Source of the DNA: Yoonia sp. BS5-3
Lineage (GTDB): Bacteria > Pseudomonadota > Alphaproteobacteria > Rhodobacterales > Rhodobacteraceae
Reading direction: 5' to 3'
DNA: 64,000 bases
Assembly (NCBI RefSeq): GCF_038069655.2
Contig: NZ_CP150951.2
Span: 620,001 to 684,000, forward strand
Each line of letters opens with the position of its first letter. Position 1 is the stretch's first letter. A program made the translations under genes and the position numbers. Below, in pieces: positions 8,213 through 16,737 of this stretch. The notes beneath the pieces were generated by a model. It was not told where the DNA came from. It saw only the letters and a list, made by a program, of their open reading frames with translations, and did no database searches.

Positions 8213-8584
8213 ATGAAACTCGGAGCATTTTCGATCAGTTTGAACGTCAAGGACATCGCAGCCTCCAAGGCGTTTTATGGCAAGTTGGGGTTTGAACCCT
8301 TTGGCGGCGACGAAGCGCAAGGCTGGTTGATGCTACGCAATGGCGAGACAGTGATTGGCCTGTTTGGCGGGTTCCTGAAGGGCAACACGCTGACATTCAA
8401 TCCCGGTTGGGATCAGAACGCGCAGAACCTTGATAACTTCGATGATGTGCGCGCCATCCAAAAACGGCTGAAAGCCGATGGCATAGAATTCATCAGCGAG
8501 GCGGATGAAAACAGCGAAGGGCCAGCCAGCTTTATGGTGATCGACCCCGATGGGAACCCGATCCTGGTAGATCAGCATCGCTGA
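8213..8584 (+). CDS. VOC superfamily (glyoxalase/bleomycin resistance-like) protein
   Basis: The 123-residue product has the paired beta-alpha-beta-beta-beta modules of the vicinal oxygen chelate fold. It starts ISLNVKDIAASKAFYGKLGFEP and ends FMVIDPDGNPILVDQH, with a metal-ligand-like glutamate/histidine near the C-terminus. A good ribosome site (AAGGAG) lies 6-7 bases before the ATG. It follows the ECF42 gene by 48 bp and is probably in the same regulon. The substrate is not known. Confidence 0.85.
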   Translation: MKLGAFSISLNVKDIAASKAFYGKLGFEPFGGDEAQGWLMLRNGETVIGLFGGFLKGNTLTFNPGWDQNAQNLDNFDDVRAIQKRLKADGIEFISEADENSEGPASFMVIDPDGNPILVDQHR

Positions 8585-8764
8585 TTTGCATATAACCTGA
8601 TGAAAATTGCGCCGCCCATCACGAACGGTGGCGCAGAAGTACCATCTTTTGCAATGCACAATTTTATCACCGAATTTTCATAGTTCATCCAGCACTGGGC
8701 AGGTAAAGAGACGGTCGGTGTCACCAATCACGGCGCCGCCGCTGCCGATAGGTCCGACACTGCG

Positions 8765-9418
8765 ATGAACACAGTTTACAACTTCGCCCGCCTTCTGGCG
8801 CTGATTGCCATGGGCATTGCTGCGTTTTGGGCGATGCATTTGCTTTTCGCCTGGACCGAAGGGCAAGGGGACGCGCTGCAATTGCCTGCGCGGCTGGCCG
8901 TCTTGGCGCTCTATGCGTTGCTGATCGGGGTGCCATTTTTGCCAAGTTTTCAGGTCTCGATGGCCTTTATGATTTTACAAGGGCCTGAGCAGGTCTGGTG
9001 GATTTATGGTGCCACTGTCACCGGGTTTTACATCCCCTTCCTGGCGGGCTGGCTGATCCCGCCGCGTTTCTTGATCAGGATGCTGCATAATTGCGGGCTG
9101 CACAAAATCGCAGCACTGGTTGAGGACACATATGCGCTGCCGATGGGTGCAAGGTTGGACCTCATGCGCGAAATGGCCCCCAATTGGATCAAACCCCTTG
9201 TGAATAAATGGCGCTATGCTGCGTTTTTCGTGGCCCTGAACTTTCCCGGGAATGTCGTCATTGGCGGCGCGGGCGGGATTTTGTTGGTGGCGGGAATGTC
9301 ACGGGTCTTTGCCCCTTTGGCGATCCTTGGGATTATCTGTTTCTGCCTGAGCACCATCCCAATCGTGGTCACCGTCACCGGTTTTGACATTCTCGAATGG
9401 CTGAAAGGTGCAGGGTAA
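8765..9418 (+). CDS. Integral membrane protein of unknown function
   Basis: The 217-residue product has about five hydrophobic segments: residues 8-28, 43-64, 66-96, 158-180 and 185-207. A NFPGNVVIGGAGGILL stretch near residue 160 recalls, only loosely, the PGN/GG motif of small SNARE-associated/VTT membrane proteins. No reliable family can be named. The ORF is long, uses genome-typical codons and ends in a strong hairpin. It is convergent with phoX. Confidence 0.72.
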   Translation: MNTVYNFARLLALIAMGIAAFWAMHLLFAWTEGQGDALQLPARLAVLALYALLIGVPFLPSFQVSMAFMILQGPEQVWWIYGATVTGFYIPFLAGWLIPPRFLIRMLHNCGLHKIAALVEDTYALPMGARLDLMREMAPNWIKPLVNKWRYAAFFVALNFPGNVVIGGAGGILLVAGMSRVFAPLAILGIICFCLSTIPIVVTVTGFDILEWLKGAG

Positions 9419-9442
9419 GATGGGCCACACAGGCCCATCTTA
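9416..9442. terminator. Hairpin terminator between the membrane protein gene and phoX
   Basis: TAAGATGGGCC and GGCCCATCTTA form 11-bp perfect arms around a 5-nt loop. The left arm includes the stop codon of the upstream gene. T-tracts are weak on both sides, so termination efficiency is uncertain. Confidence 0.6.
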
Positions 9443-9485
9443 GACGCTTCCGGTCTGTCATTTCCGCCTTGTTTGCCCAAAGGCA

Positions 9486-11375
9486 TCAACCCACCGGCTG
9501 ATTGTCATCGCGCTTGACCGCCACAATCGATGAACGGGCCAACAGGCCTTCACCATCGGGGAATGGGGCATCGGGGTGCTGGATGCCAACGAACATGGTG
9601 CGTTTGTCGGCAGACCAGGTCAGACCAGTCACCTCAGACCCGTTTGGCCCTGTCAGGAACCGCTCAATCTGTCCGGTCACGGGATCACCTGCCAGCATCT
9701 GGTTGTTCCCCATGCCAGCAAAGCCTTCTTCATTGCTGTCATCCCCATCAGTCTGGATCCACAGCAAACCTGTGCTGTCAAACATCATGCCATCTGGCGA
9801 ATTGAACAGGTTGCCTGCATTCACATTTGCAGAGCCCTTGTTCAGGTCATCATGGACGGTCGGATTGCCAGCCATCACATACAGATCCCATGTGAATGTT
9901 GTGGCTGCGTGATCATCATCTGCAGGCCACCAGCGTACGATCTGCCCATAGCGATTGGCATCACGCGGGTTGGGCGAATTGGGCACGGCAACCGCCGGGT
10001 CACCGCCTGCATTGGCGAAATCAGGCCCGCGCCGCGAATTATTCGTCAATGCGCAATAACCTTCGACCGCGACCGGGTTCACCGCGACCCACTCTGGCCG
10101 GTCCATGGTCGTCGCGCCAACGGCTGACGCGGCCATACGTGTGAAAATCGCGATCTCGGCGGCTTCCATCCCGGTGCTTTCGGGCGTTAAGGCAACCCAT
10201 TCACCGGTGGCGTCAGTGTTAAACTTGGCTGCATAAAGCTGGCCATCATCCAACAGTTCAGATGTGGGGCCACCGGGTGTATAAACGCCGTTTGAGACGT
10301 ATTTATACATAAATTCGCCCCGTTCATCATCGCCCATATAGACCACGACACGGCCGTCGGGGGCCAGAACAGCGGCGGCATTTTCATGCTTAAAGCGGCC
10401 CAATGCTGTGTGCTTGATCGGGGTTGAGCTGGGATCGGCCGGGTCAATTTCCACAATATAGCCAAAGCGATGAGGCTCATTTGGGTTTGCAGAGGTGTCA
10501 AACCGCGCATCAAATTTTTCGTAATTGTAACGGCTTTCAGCGCCGATGCCGTATCGGGCATAGCCGTCCGGCGCAGCAAAATCTGCATCGGTCGACCCAA
10601 AGTAGCCGTTAAAGTTTTCTTCACATGTCAGATAAGTCCCCCAGGGCGTTTTACCCGCGCCGCAATTGTTCATGGTGCCCAAAACAGTTGTACCAGCTGG
10701 ATCAGCTGCGGTTTGTAGCAGTGGATGGCCTGCCGCTGGGCCTGTAATGGCCATCGGGGTGTTTTGTGTGATGCGGCGGTTCAGATCGCTATCAACCACG
10801 ATCCCCCAACCGTTGTCGCCTTCGGCAACTTCCATCACTGTCACGCCTTGCATATTTTGCAGTGTTAGAACGTCATCTGCATTTATGACTTCGCCGTCCT
10901 GATGTGGCAGGTTGATCCCCGGGTTCACGTATTCATGATTGACGGCAATCACCTGGCGACCATCGACGACAAAGGCTTCCATCCCATCGGTATTTTCGCC
11001 AAAGACCCGGTCCGCGCTGGCAACGCTGACGCCGGTCGCCTGATCAAGCGGTTCGGCATCGGAAAAGAGCGGCTCACCCCATTTTGCAACAGGATACCAC
11101 GTGTAGCCATCAGGCACGTGAATTGTGCTGTCAGTGGCTATCGGGATCGGGGTAAATCCGAAACGGCTGGTCGCCTGGGCTTGCGCGGATGATCCGGACA
11201 AAAGACCGGTGCCCATCACGGCTGCACCTGACCCGAACGCCACAACGCCAGAGAGAAAACCGCGCCGCGTGAGCGCTTCGTCAACGACGCGGTCAAAGTC
11301 GATATTTTCGGGGGCGGGGCGCTGCAGTTCGTCCCATTCATCCCAAGATAAATGGCTGGTGTCGCGGTCATTCAT
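9486..11375 (-). CDS. phoX: PhoX-family (DUF839) alkaline phosphatase, Tat-exported
   Basis: PhoX enzymes are periplasmic, calcium/iron-dependent phosphomonoesterases that release phosphate from organic esters. The 629-residue product has a Tat signal (LTRRGFLSGVVAFGSGAAV, about residues 35-53) and DUF839 motifs: NHEYVNP, CGAGKTPWGTYLTCEENFNG, GRFKHENAAAV, GDDERGEFMYKY, and NSPDGMMFDSTGLLWIQTDG. Start ATG 11375 is preceded by AAGGAG; the longer ORF start at 11435 is rejected. An 11-bp phased repeat upstream suggests phosphate (PhoB) control. Subfamily assignment to true PhoX is likely but not certain. Confidence 0.85.
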   Translation of the reverse strand: MNDRDTSHLSWDEWDELQRPAPENIDFDRVVDEALTRRGFLSGVVAFGSGAAVMGTGLLSGSSAQAQATSRFGFTPIPIATDSTIHVPDGYTWYPVAKWGEPLFSDAEPLDQATGVSVASADRVFGENTDGMEAFVVDGRQVIAVNHEYVNPGINLPHQDGEVINADDVLTLQNMQGVTVMEVAEGDNGWGIVVDSDLNRRITQNTPMAITGPAAGHPLLQTAADPAGTTVLGTMNNCGAGKTPWGTYLTCEENFNGYFGSTDADFAAPDGYARYGIGAESRYNYEKFDARFDTSANPNEPHRFGYIVEIDPADPSSTPIKHTALGRFKHENAAAVLAPDGRVVVYMGDDERGEFMYKYVSNGVYTPGGPTSELLDDGQLYAAKFNTDATGEWVALTPESTGMEAAEIAIFTRMAASAVGATTMDRPEWVAVNPVAVEGYCALTNNSRRGPDFANAGGDPAVAVPNSPNPRDANRYGQIVRWWPADDDHAATTFTWDLYVMAGNPTVHDDLNKGSANVNAGNLFNSPDGMMFDSTGLLWIQTDGDDSNEEGFAGMGNNQMLAGDPVTGQIERFLTGPNGSEVTGLTWSADKRTMFVGIQHPDAPFPDGEGLLARSSIVAVKRDDNQPVG

Positions 11376-11428
11376 AACACTGGCTCCTTGCTGGTGTGTC
11401 CTTGCAAGGCGATGTTTAGCGGCCGCAG

Positions 11429-11446
11429 TTTGCAACTATATGACAG
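11429..11446 (-). promoter_or_regulatory. Candidate PHO box upstream of phoX
   Basis: Minus strand CTGTCAT, 4-bp spacer ATAG, then TTGCAAA. The first half is a perfect match to the CTGTCAT half of the PHO box, the second half is poor. It lies about 54-71 bp upstream of the phoX start. Confidence 0.35.
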
Positions 11447-11468
11447 TCACTGCTTGGCCAGAAAATGC

Positions 11469-11508
11469 GTGTAAATATTCCGTACAGATCCTGTACAGAA
11501 GCTGTACA
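11469..11508. promoter_or_regulatory. 11-bp phased CTGTACA repeat array upstream of phoX
   Basis: Four 7-mers start every 11 bp: GTGTAAA (11469), CCGTACA (11480), CTGTACA (11491) and CTGTACA (11502), with 4-bp spacers. The 7+4 architecture is that of PhoB-family tandem direct repeats, although the core (CTGTACA) differs from CTGTCAT. TGTACA is also palindromic, so a dimeric repressor is an alternative. It lies in the gap between the end of parC and phoX. Confidence 0.6.
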
Positions 11509-11514
11509 TACACG

Positions 11515-13851
11515 CTAGCCAAAACGGTTATTTTTGGGGAATCCATAAGGCGGCCGTTTGCCGACCCCGGCGCGCCCGGCTTTCCATTCGGACATGTCCG
11601 GCTCGGTCCGGGTTTTGCCGCCGCCCATGGGCCAGGACAGGCCTGAGTCCCAATCAAAGGTCGTCAGATCCGACAGCCCGCCATCAAGTTCCAACATGCC
11701 CTGCCGCCCGGTCGCCTTTTTGTATTTCTGGATACGCACGCCTTTGCCCCGGTTCATCTCGGGCAGGTCCTCGACCGGGAAGACAAGGAATTTGGCGTTC
11801 TCAGACACAACGGCCACGTGATCGCCCGCCACGCGTTTGCAGATCTTGGCCACTGTATCTTTGACGTTCAGCACCTGCTTGCCGCTGCGGGTCTGGGCGA
11901 TAACCTCGGCCTCGGGTACGACAAAGCCGTTACCCTCGGCCGAGGCCACAATCAGTTTCGCATCCGGCTCATGGATCAGGAAATCGACGATCTCAACATC
12001 ATTAGGCAGGTCCACCATCAGGCGCAGCGGCTCGCCCATGCCGCGCCCGCCGGGCAGGTTTGAGGCCGCAATCGTGTAGAACCGTCCATTCGCCCCAAAG
12101 ACCAGCAGCCTATCGGTGGTCTGCGCATGGAAGATAAAGCGCGGCCCGTCCCCGTCTTTGAACTTCAGCTCGCGTGTCAGATCGATATGGCCGGTCATGG
12201 CCCGGACCCAGCCCATTTTGGAACAGACGACAGTGATCGGCTCGCGCTCGATCATCGCCTCGAGCGGGACGTCGATCACCTCGGTCGCTTCGGCAAATTC
12301 GGTGCGCCGGACGCCGCCGGGGGCTTCGCGGCCAAAGATTTTGCGGGTCTCGCGCAGCTGTTCGGCAATACGCGCCCATTGCAGGTCGGAGCTGTCCAGC
12401 AGGTCCTCAATCTCGGCGCGTTCTTCCATCAAGGCGTCACGTTCGGCGATCAGTTCCAGCTCTTCAAGCTTGCGCAAGGACCGCAGGCGCATGTTCAGGA
12501 TCGCCTCGGCCTGCACCTCGGTCAGCGAGACTTCAGGATCGTCGCCCAAAGGGCTGCGATAATCCGCCTCGGATGTCGCGCGGGTATGGCCGATTGCCCA
12601 GTCTTCGATCATCAACGCCGCCTTCGGGTCCTCGTCATAGCGGATGATGTCGATCACCCGGTCGAGGTTGAGGAATGCGATGATGAAGCCTTCCAATACT
12701 TCCAGCCGATGATCGATCTTTTCCAGCCGGTACTGGCTGCGACGGATCAACACATCGCGGCGATGATCCAAGAACGCGCGCAGCACTTCCTTGAGGCTAC
12801 AGACCTTTGGCGTGACCCCGTCGATCAGCACGTTCATATTCAGGCTGAACCGCGTTTCCAGATCGCTGTTTTTGAACAGCATGCCCATCATGACCCCTGG
12901 ATCGACTGTTTTGGCGCGCGGCTCCAGGATGACGCGGATATCATCCGCGCTCTCATCGCGCACATCGGCTAGCAGAGGTACCTTTTTGGTTTGGATCACC
13001 TCGGCCAGCTTTTCGATCAGTTTTGATTTCTGCACCTGATAGGGGATCTCGGTCACGACGATCTGCCACTGGCCGCGGCCCAGATCCTCAACCTCCCATT
13101 TGGCCCGCAGGCGGAACGCGCCGCGCCCGGTGCGGTAGGCCTCGGCGATATTGTCGCGCGGTTCGACGATGACCCCGCCGGTGGGGAAATCTGGCCCGGG
13201 GATGTAGTTCAGCAGTGTATCATCCCGCGCATCCGGCGTTTTGATCAGATGCAAACACGCTTCAATCAGCTCATGCAAGTTATGCGGCGGAATGTTCGTG
13301 GCCATGCCCACGGCGATGCCGCTGGACCCATTGGCCAGAAGGTTCGGGAAGGTGGCGGGCAGAACGCTGGGTTCTTCGAGCCGCCCATCATAATTGTCGC
13401 GAAAATCAACGGCGTTTTCGTTGAGCCCTTCCAGCAGCGCCTCGGCGGCGGAGGTCATTCGCGCCTCTGTATAGCGGCTGGCGGCGGGGTTATCGCCGTC
13501 GATGTTGCCAAAGTTCCCCTGCCCGTCGACAAGCGGATAGCGCACGTTGAAATCCTGGGCGAGACGGGCCATGGCATCGTAGATCGCCGCATCCCCATGC
13601 GGGTGGAAATCACCCATCGTATCGCCGCTGATCTTGGCCGATTTCAGAAAACCGCCCGTGGGCGACAGGCGCAGGCGCGACATTGCATAAAGGATGCGCC
13701 GATGTACCGGCTTGAGCCCGTCGCGCGCATCCGGCAGCGCCCGGTGCATGATGGTCGACAGCGCATAGGTCAGATAGCGGTCGCCGATGGCCACGCGCAG
13801 CGGTTCGGTTACATCATTGGGGCCCAGATCGGTGTCGCTCTTATCACTCAT
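11515..13851 (-). CDS. parC: DNA topoisomerase IV subunit A
   Basis: ParC is the DNA-cleaving subunit that decatenates daughter chromosomes with ParE. The 778-residue product has the winged-helix/tower core starting RVAIGDRYLTYALSTIMHRALPD, the active-site tyrosine in AASRYTEAR (about residue 127), and a C-terminal beta-pinwheel. Length and the GDFHPHGDAAIYDAMARLAQ segment (DFHPHGD) favour ParC over GyrA, which is longer. The short interval to phoX contains the phased repeat array rather than a clear terminator. Confidence 0.95.
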   Translation of the reverse strand: MSDKSDTDLGPNDVTEPLRVAIGDRYLTYALSTIMHRALPDARDGLKPVHRRILYAMSRLRLSPTGGFLKSAKISGDTMGDFHPHGDAAIYDAMARLAQDFNVRYPLVDGQGNFGNIDGDNPAASRYTEARMTSAAEALLEGLNENAVDFRDNYDGRLEEPSVLPATFPNLLANGSSGIAVGMATNIPPHNLHELIEACLHLIKTPDARDDTLLNYIPGPDFPTGGVIVEPRDNIAEAYRTGRGAFRLRAKWEVEDLGRGQWQIVVTEIPYQVQKSKLIEKLAEVIQTKKVPLLADVRDESADDIRVILEPRAKTVDPGVMMGMLFKNSDLETRFSLNMNVLIDGVTPKVCSLKEVLRAFLDHRRDVLIRRSQYRLEKIDHRLEVLEGFIIAFLNLDRVIDIIRYDEDPKAALMIEDWAIGHTRATSEADYRSPLGDDPEVSLTEVQAEAILNMRLRSLRKLEELELIAERDALMEERAEIEDLLDSSDLQWARIAEQLRETRKIFGREAPGGVRRTEFAEATEVIDVPLEAMIEREPITVVCSKMGWVRAMTGHIDLTRELKFKDGDGPRFIFHAQTTDRLLVFGANGRFYTIAASNLPGGRGMGEPLRLMVDLPNDVEIVDFLIHEPDAKLIVASAEGNGFVVPEAEVIAQTRSGKQVLNVKDTVAKICKRVAGDHVAVVSENAKFLVFPVEDLPEMNRGKGVRIQKYKKATGRQGMLELDGGLSDLTTFDWDSGLSWPMGGGKTRTEPDMSEWKAGRAGVGKRPPYGFPKNNRFG

Positions 13852-13974
13852 GTTGCTGGTGTAACGGCCTGCGATTCTGCCGTAAAGCCGGGAAAATTCC
13901 CCGTTCGCGTTGGGGCGCCATGCTGTTCAATGGGCACCGCCACGTTAACCAGTCTCATCCGGGGGGATGTCTTG

Positions 13975-14469
13975 ATGCTAAAACTGATCATCGCCAGTTC
14001 ACTTATCCTGTTCTGGGCCTTTTATGAAATGTCCGGTGGGGCAGATTTTGAACCCCGTGAACGGGTTGCCCAAACGCAAGCCCCCTTCGCAGATACAGCG
14101 CCCGAAGCGCCGCCGAATGCCGCCGCAGCGATTGTCGAGACGACGGTATTGGCGCCTGACCCCTCTGTGGCGGCGGAGCCGATCCGCGTGTCCTCTTACG
14201 TGTTTGTCGATGAGCCGGTGATTATCTCATCCCGCTCGGTCGAAACTGAGGAGGCACCGGCCGCACCCGCGCCTGAGCTACGCGTCGTTGCCGGTGACCG
14301 TGTAAACATGCGTGCAGGTCCTGGCACGCAGCACCCGGTTTTGGCCACATTGCCCCGCGGCACCCAAGCTGCGTTTATTGAGGCCAATGATGATGGCTGG
14401 GTTAAAATTCAGCTGACCGCTGATGATCAGATCGGCTGGATGGCTGCGCGGCTTTTGTCAGACGGCTAG
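13975..14469 (+). CDS. SH3-domain (bacterial SH3b) envelope protein
   Basis: The 164-residue product begins with one hydrophobic helix (LIIASSLILFWAFYEMSGG), then an Ala/Pro-rich linker and a C-terminal SH3 type 3 domain from about residue 105 (VVAGDRVNMRAGPGTQHPVL...WVKIQL...GWMAARLL). Such proteins are usually periplasmic and bind cell wall or other envelope components. Start ATG 13975 is chosen over the very long upstream frame because of a GGGGGGA ribosome site 6-8 bases away and the signal-anchor at the start; the upstream frame only shadows parC. Divergent from parC. Confidence 0.82.
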   Translation: MLKLIIASSLILFWAFYEMSGGADFEPRERVAQTQAPFADTAPEAPPNAAAAIVETTVLAPDPSVAAEPIRVSSYVFVDEPVIISSRSVETEEAPAAPAPELRVVAGDRVNMRAGPGTQHPVLATLPRGTQAAFIEANDDGWVKIQLTADDQIGWMAARLLSDG

Positions 14470-14478
14470 GGGCGCCCC

Positions 14479-15453
14479 CTATCCAACCTTCAAAACAATC
14501 TTGCCGATATGCGCGCTGCTTTCCATTCGCGTATGGGCCGCGGCAGCATCGACCAAGGCAAATTCCTGGTCCATCACCGGTGCAATTTTCCCAGCAGCGA
14601 TCAGCGGCCAGACATGCTGGCGGAGCTGATCAGCGATCCGGGCTTTGGCCAAATCAGATTGCGGCCGCAGCGTTGATCCGGTGATGCTGAGCCGCCGCAT
14701 CATCAGCTGCCCCAGGTTCAAGTCCGCTGTCGGCCCTTGTAGAAATGCGATCTGCACCAATCTACCGTCATCTGCCAGCGCTTTGAGGTTGCGCTGTATA
14801 TATGGCCCCCCGACCATATCAAGGATCACATCCGCCCCGCCCGCCGCTTGTACTTTTTCAACAAAATCCGCGTTGCGGTAGTTGATCGCCATTTCGGCGC
14901 CGAGCGCGCTGCAGGCCGCGCATTTTTCATCCGATCCAGCGGTGGTGAAGACACGCGCCCCAAAGGCTTTGGCCAGTTGGATTGCCGTTGTCCCGATCCC
15001 CGAAGAGCCCCCATGCACCAAAAACCGTTCGCCCCCTTGCAAGCCGCCCCGCATGAAGACGTTGGACCAGACGGTAAAGAAAGTCTCGGGCAGGCAGGCT
15101 GCTTGTTTCAGCGTCAGACCGCCCGGAATGGGCAGGCAGTGGGCTGCAGCTGTGGCCACATATTCCGCATAGCCGCCCCCCGGCAAAAGTGCGCAGACCT
15201 GATCACCCACCGCAACGGTGCTGACCCCGGCGCCGCAGGCCACAACCTCGCCCGCGGCCTCAAGCCCCGGCAGATCGCTGGCCCCCGGTGGCGCGTTGTA
15301 CAGCCCCGCCCGCTGCAGCGCGTCAGGCCGGTTCACGCCCGCATATGCCACTTTGATCACCACTTGATCATGGTCTGCTTCCGGCATCGGCCGGTCCACC
15401 ACCTGCAAGACATCTGGCCCGCCGGGTTGCGAGATTTCAACTGCGCGCATCAA
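14479..15453 (-). CDS. NAD(P)H-quinone oxidoreductase (MDR family, PIG3-like)
   Basis: The 324-residue product is a zinc-free medium-chain dehydrogenase/reductase of the quinone oxidoreductase type. It has a GroES-like N-terminus (GVNRPDALQRAGLY), a nucleotide-binding segment FLVHGGSSGIGTTAIQLAKAFGA (the G-x-x-G-x-x-G region near residue 145), and the PIG3-like end MDQEFALVDAAAAHTRMESS...GKIVLKV. It reduces quinones with NADPH. It is only 6 bp downstream of coq9, so the two are probably cotranscribed, which fits a quinone-related role. Confidence 0.9.
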   Translation of the reverse strand: MMRAVEISQPGGPDVLQVVDRPMPEADHDQVVIKVAYAGVNRPDALQRAGLYNAPPGASDLPGLEAAGEVVACGAGVSTVAVGDQVCALLPGGGYAEYVATAAAHCLPIPGGLTLKQAACLPETFFTVWSNVFMRGGLQGGERFLVHGGSSGIGTTAIQLAKAFGARVFTTAGSDEKCAACSALGAEMAINYRNADFVEKVQAAGGADVILDMVGGPYIQRNLKALADDGRLVQIAFLQGPTADLNLGQLMMRRLSITGSTLRPQSDLAKARIADQLRQHVWPLIAAGKIAPVMDQEFALVDAAAAHTRMESSAHIGKIVLKVG

Positions 15454-15459
15454 ATTGCC

Positions 15460-16158
15460 TTATCTTGGATCCTGCCAAATGCCTGGCAAATCTGCAGGTG
15501 GCATTTTTGTTGGCGCCCGGACTGAGGACAGCATTTTCGACAAAGGCCCGGTGAACGGTTTGAACAACGGATTGTCCCGCATGGTCGATTTGAATTTCTC
15601 AAACTGCATCACGTCATCAATGCGCCGGTCGATAAATGCGTCAGTCGCTTGCCCATCAAGGCTATCATCGCCCAGCCAATAGAGAATGACCGCGCTATAG
15701 ACGCCCGACAGCGTCATCCGTTTGGTGTACCAGTTCACATCCTGTGATGTATCGCCCAGGGCCTCCCATATTTTATCGGCGGTCCCCCAAATCAGCTTGG
15801 AGCCATCAGCGGCCATATGCGGCAGGGCAAAAAGGGCCGCGGCGCGGCGCACGGCCTCTTTATCGTCGATCCCTGCAATGCGTAGGCGCAGTGCATGGGC
15901 TACTTTGTCCCGGAACCGCATGTCGGACATATCCGACGCTTTCAGGGCGGCGATCATCGCTGCATCCGCGCGCATGTGATAGGCAATGGCCAGATCAACA
16001 GCGCCGCGTCGGCACATCGTCCGTGCATGGGCCGGATCGATGCCGATTTCGGTGACGGCGGCATCAAAGGCGGTCTGCGACCAGCCGTCAAAAGCCACAT
16101 GAGGCAATATGGCATCCAAAAGGGCGATTTTCTGTGGATCGGTCGGTGGCGTCATCAT
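15460..16158 (-). CDS. coq9: COQ9 family ubiquinone biosynthesis protein
   Basis: COQ9 proteins have a TetR-like fold that binds isoprenoid lipid and supports the COQ7 hydroxylation step of ubiquinone synthesis. The 232-residue product carries the family features: ILPHVAFDGWSQTAFDAAV near the N-terminus, and the diagnostic DVNWYTKRMTLSGVYSAVILYWLGD-type segment near residue 155 (DVNWYTKR, YSAVILYWL). Start ATG 16158 is supported by AGGAGAG upstream; an alternative ATG follows immediately. It is divergent from rpsU and leads a two-gene operon with a quinone oxidoreductase. Confidence 0.92.
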   Translation of the reverse strand: MMTPPTDPQKIALLDAILPHVAFDGWSQTAFDAAVTEIGIDPAHARTMCRRGAVDLAIAYHMRADAAMIAALKASDMSDMRFRDKVAHALRLRIAGIDDKEAVRRAAALFALPHMAADGSKLIWGTADKIWEALGDTSQDVNWYTKRMTLSGVYSAVILYWLGDDSLDGQATDAFIDRRIDDVMQFEKFKSTMRDNPLFKPFTGPLSKMLSSVRAPTKMPPADLPGIWQDPR

Positions 16159-16252
16159 TGGCACTCTCCTGATGCGGGGCAACACTGGACAAACTAGTGC
16201 GCCTTTGCTACATGCCCAGTTCCTGCAATTTTTGCAAATCCAACTTAGAAAG

Positions 16253-16266
16253 GTGGTGTATACCAC
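16253..16266 (+). promoter_or_regulatory. Hairpin overlapping the ribosome binding site of rpsU
   Basis: GTGGT-GTAT-ACCAC abuts the start codon and includes the right half of the AGAAAGGTGG Shine-Dalgarno region. Folding would hide the ribosome site, so S21 translation may be autoregulated. Only 5 bp of stem, so stability is modest. Confidence 0.45.
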
Positions 16267-16473
16267 ATGCAGGTTAGTGTTCGTGATAACAACGTCGATC
16301 AGGCGTTGCGTGCTCTGAAGAAGAAACTTCAGCGTGAGGGCGTTTTCCGTGAAATGAAGCTTAAGCAGCATTTCGAAAAACCGTCCGTGCGCAAAGCGCG
16401 TGAAAAAGCTGAAGCGATCCGCCGTCAGCGTAAGCTGGCGCGCAAGAAGTTGCAGCGCGAAGGTTTGCTATAA
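16267..16473 (+). CDS. rpsU: 30S ribosomal protein S21
   Basis: S21 is a small basic protein of the 30S platform needed for initiation. The 68-residue product starts [20 protein letters not shown] and ends with the family's Arg/Lys-rich tail ([17 protein letters not shown]). Start ATG 16267 follows AGAAAGGTGG. It stands alone, divergent from coq9, and ends in a classical terminator. Confidence 0.97.
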   Translation: MQVSVRDNNVDQALRALKKKLQREGVFREMKLKQHFEKPSVRKAREKAEAIRRQRKLARKKLQREGLL

Positions 16474-16500
16474 AGCATCCATCGACGTGACGATCAAAGA

Positions 16501-16535
16501 CCCCCGTCTGAGCAATCAGGCGGGGGTTTTATTTT
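16501..16535 (+). terminator. Intrinsic terminator of rpsU
   Basis: CCCCCG-t-CTGA-gcaa-TCAG-g-CGGGGG hairpin followed by TTTTATTTT. Confidence 0.9.
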
Positions 16536-16554
16536 CACATTTCCGAATCATCGC

Positions 16555-16578
16555 AAATTACCTCGTCCTTCACACGGT
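16555..16578 (+). promoter_or_regulatory. Shared upstream element, copy A (first OMP gene)
   Basis: AAATTACCTCG, six bases, then ACACGGT, about 160-183 bp upstream of the first outer-membrane protein gene. The same two blocks with a 7-base spacer recur upstream of the paralogous gene (20893-20917). The arrangement suggests a common promoter or regulator site; no known sigma consensus fits clearly. Confidence 0.5.
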
Positions 16579-16737
16579 GCTTCCCACGATTGGATCTATC
16601 CCTGCGTGGTAGGCGGTAGCACTTTCTGGTCAATTCGTCGGCGCTTAGGCGCGTTAGACGCCCCGTTTGCCTTTGATTTGACCGGCGCAACAAGAACCAT
16701 GGCGCTGAAATGCGCGATACTTTTCAAAGGACCTCTC

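Noticed and set aside
12127-12972. 281-residue plus-strand ORF opposite parC
   Set aside because: It is an antisense shadow of parC with low-information sequence.
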